Shown piece by piece: positions 63,848 through 64,000 of a stretch of 64,000 nt of DNA. Each line of letters begins with the position of its first letter. The first letter of the stretch is position 1. The stretch covers positions 91,048-155,047 of the forward strand of contig DHWX01000009.1 in the NCBI GenBank assembly GCA_002413395.1, in the 5' to 3' direction. A program made the position numbers and the translations under genes. The DNA comes from Polaromonas sp. UBA5171 (GTDB lineage Bacteria > Pseudomonadota > Gammaproteobacteria > Burkholderiales > Burkholderiaceae_C). Under the pieces are notes generated by a model. It worked only from the letters and a program-made list of their open reading frames with translations, was not told the origin of the DNA and ran no database searches.

Positions 63848-64000
63848 ATGACCCTGCAACTGACACCAGAAAAACTATCCTCGGCCCGTGTTCTGGTGGT
63901 GGGCGACGCCATGCTGGACCGTTACTGGTACGGGGCGGTGGACCGCATCTCGCCCGAAGCGCCAGTCCCGGTGGTTCGCGTCACGCGCACGGAAGAGCGC
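63848..64000 (+). CDS. D-glycero-beta-D-manno-heptose-7-phosphate kinase (N-terminal part, partial)
   Basis: The frame is open to the window edge (51 codons). It shows [20 protein letters not shown] and [11 protein letters not shown], the start of the RfaE/HldE ribokinase-type domain that phosphorylates heptose-7-phosphate in LPS core synthesis. Whether it is the kinase alone or the bifunctional HldE cannot be seen. Confidence 0.88.
   Translation, partial: MTLQLTPEKLSSARVLVVGDAMLDRYWYGAVDRISPEAPVPVVRVTRTEER

Overview
The window is a gene-dense stretch of core chromosome with about 62 protein-coding genes. It shows no rRNA or tRNA gene, insertion sequence, prophage or CRISPR array. Gene content and order point to a betaproteobacterium of the order Burkholderiales, most likely Comamonadaceae (Polaromonas/Rhodoferax-like). 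The clues are an aroA-cmk fusion, a short OmpA with an Ala-Pro linker, the leuCDB-asd-fimV-truA-trpFBA-accD order, the lepA-lepB-rnc-era-recO-pdxJ-acpS-nagZ operon, and dispersed GCTATT..ATAGC palindromes. The genus is inferred from sequence style; no search was run.

Layout: (1) 1-12.6 kb is a TCA-cycle block. acnB, an exported unknown, a CitE-like lyase and mdh lie on the minus strand, with a divergent GntR regulator and sdhCDAB-sdhE-gltA on the plus strand. (2) 12.8-26.2 kb carries a LysR gene, leuC-leuD-leuB, asd, fimV, truA, trpF-trpB-trpA and accD on the plus strand. (3) 26.3-29.2 kb has a LON-like protein, lysS and a YgjP-type metallopeptidase. (4) 29.3-37.4 kb on the minus strand is the lepA-lepB-DUF4845-rnc-era-recO-pdxJ-acpS-nagZ operon. 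(5) After a 574-bp AT-rich gap, 38-49.3 kb on the minus strand reads DUF177-rpmF-plsX-fabH-fabD-fabG-acpP-fabF-unknown-rpoE-rseA-rseB-degP, joining fatty-acid synthesis to envelope-stress control. (6) 49.3-50.7 kb has maf and an RsmI-like methylase, meeting ompA at a bidirectional terminator. (7) 51.7-64 kb on the plus strand has gyrA, DUF2059, serC, pheA, tyrA, aroA-cmk, rpsA, ihfB, lapA, lapB and the start of a heptose kinase gene.

Most genes sit in tightly coupled operons, with many ATGA-type overlaps. The points most worth a second look are these. rpsA is split by two one-base insertions 43 bp apart, leaving the last S1 domain in another frame. A Thr/Ile-rich leader peptide with mutually exclusive hairpins precedes asd. 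REP-like palindromes lie inside sdhE, between leuC and leuD, at the leuB start and inside trpF. Upstream of lepA are two TTATNCACA boxes and a strong minus-strand terminator. An unknown membrane protein is translationally coupled to rpoE. No wholly new multi-gene system was recognised.
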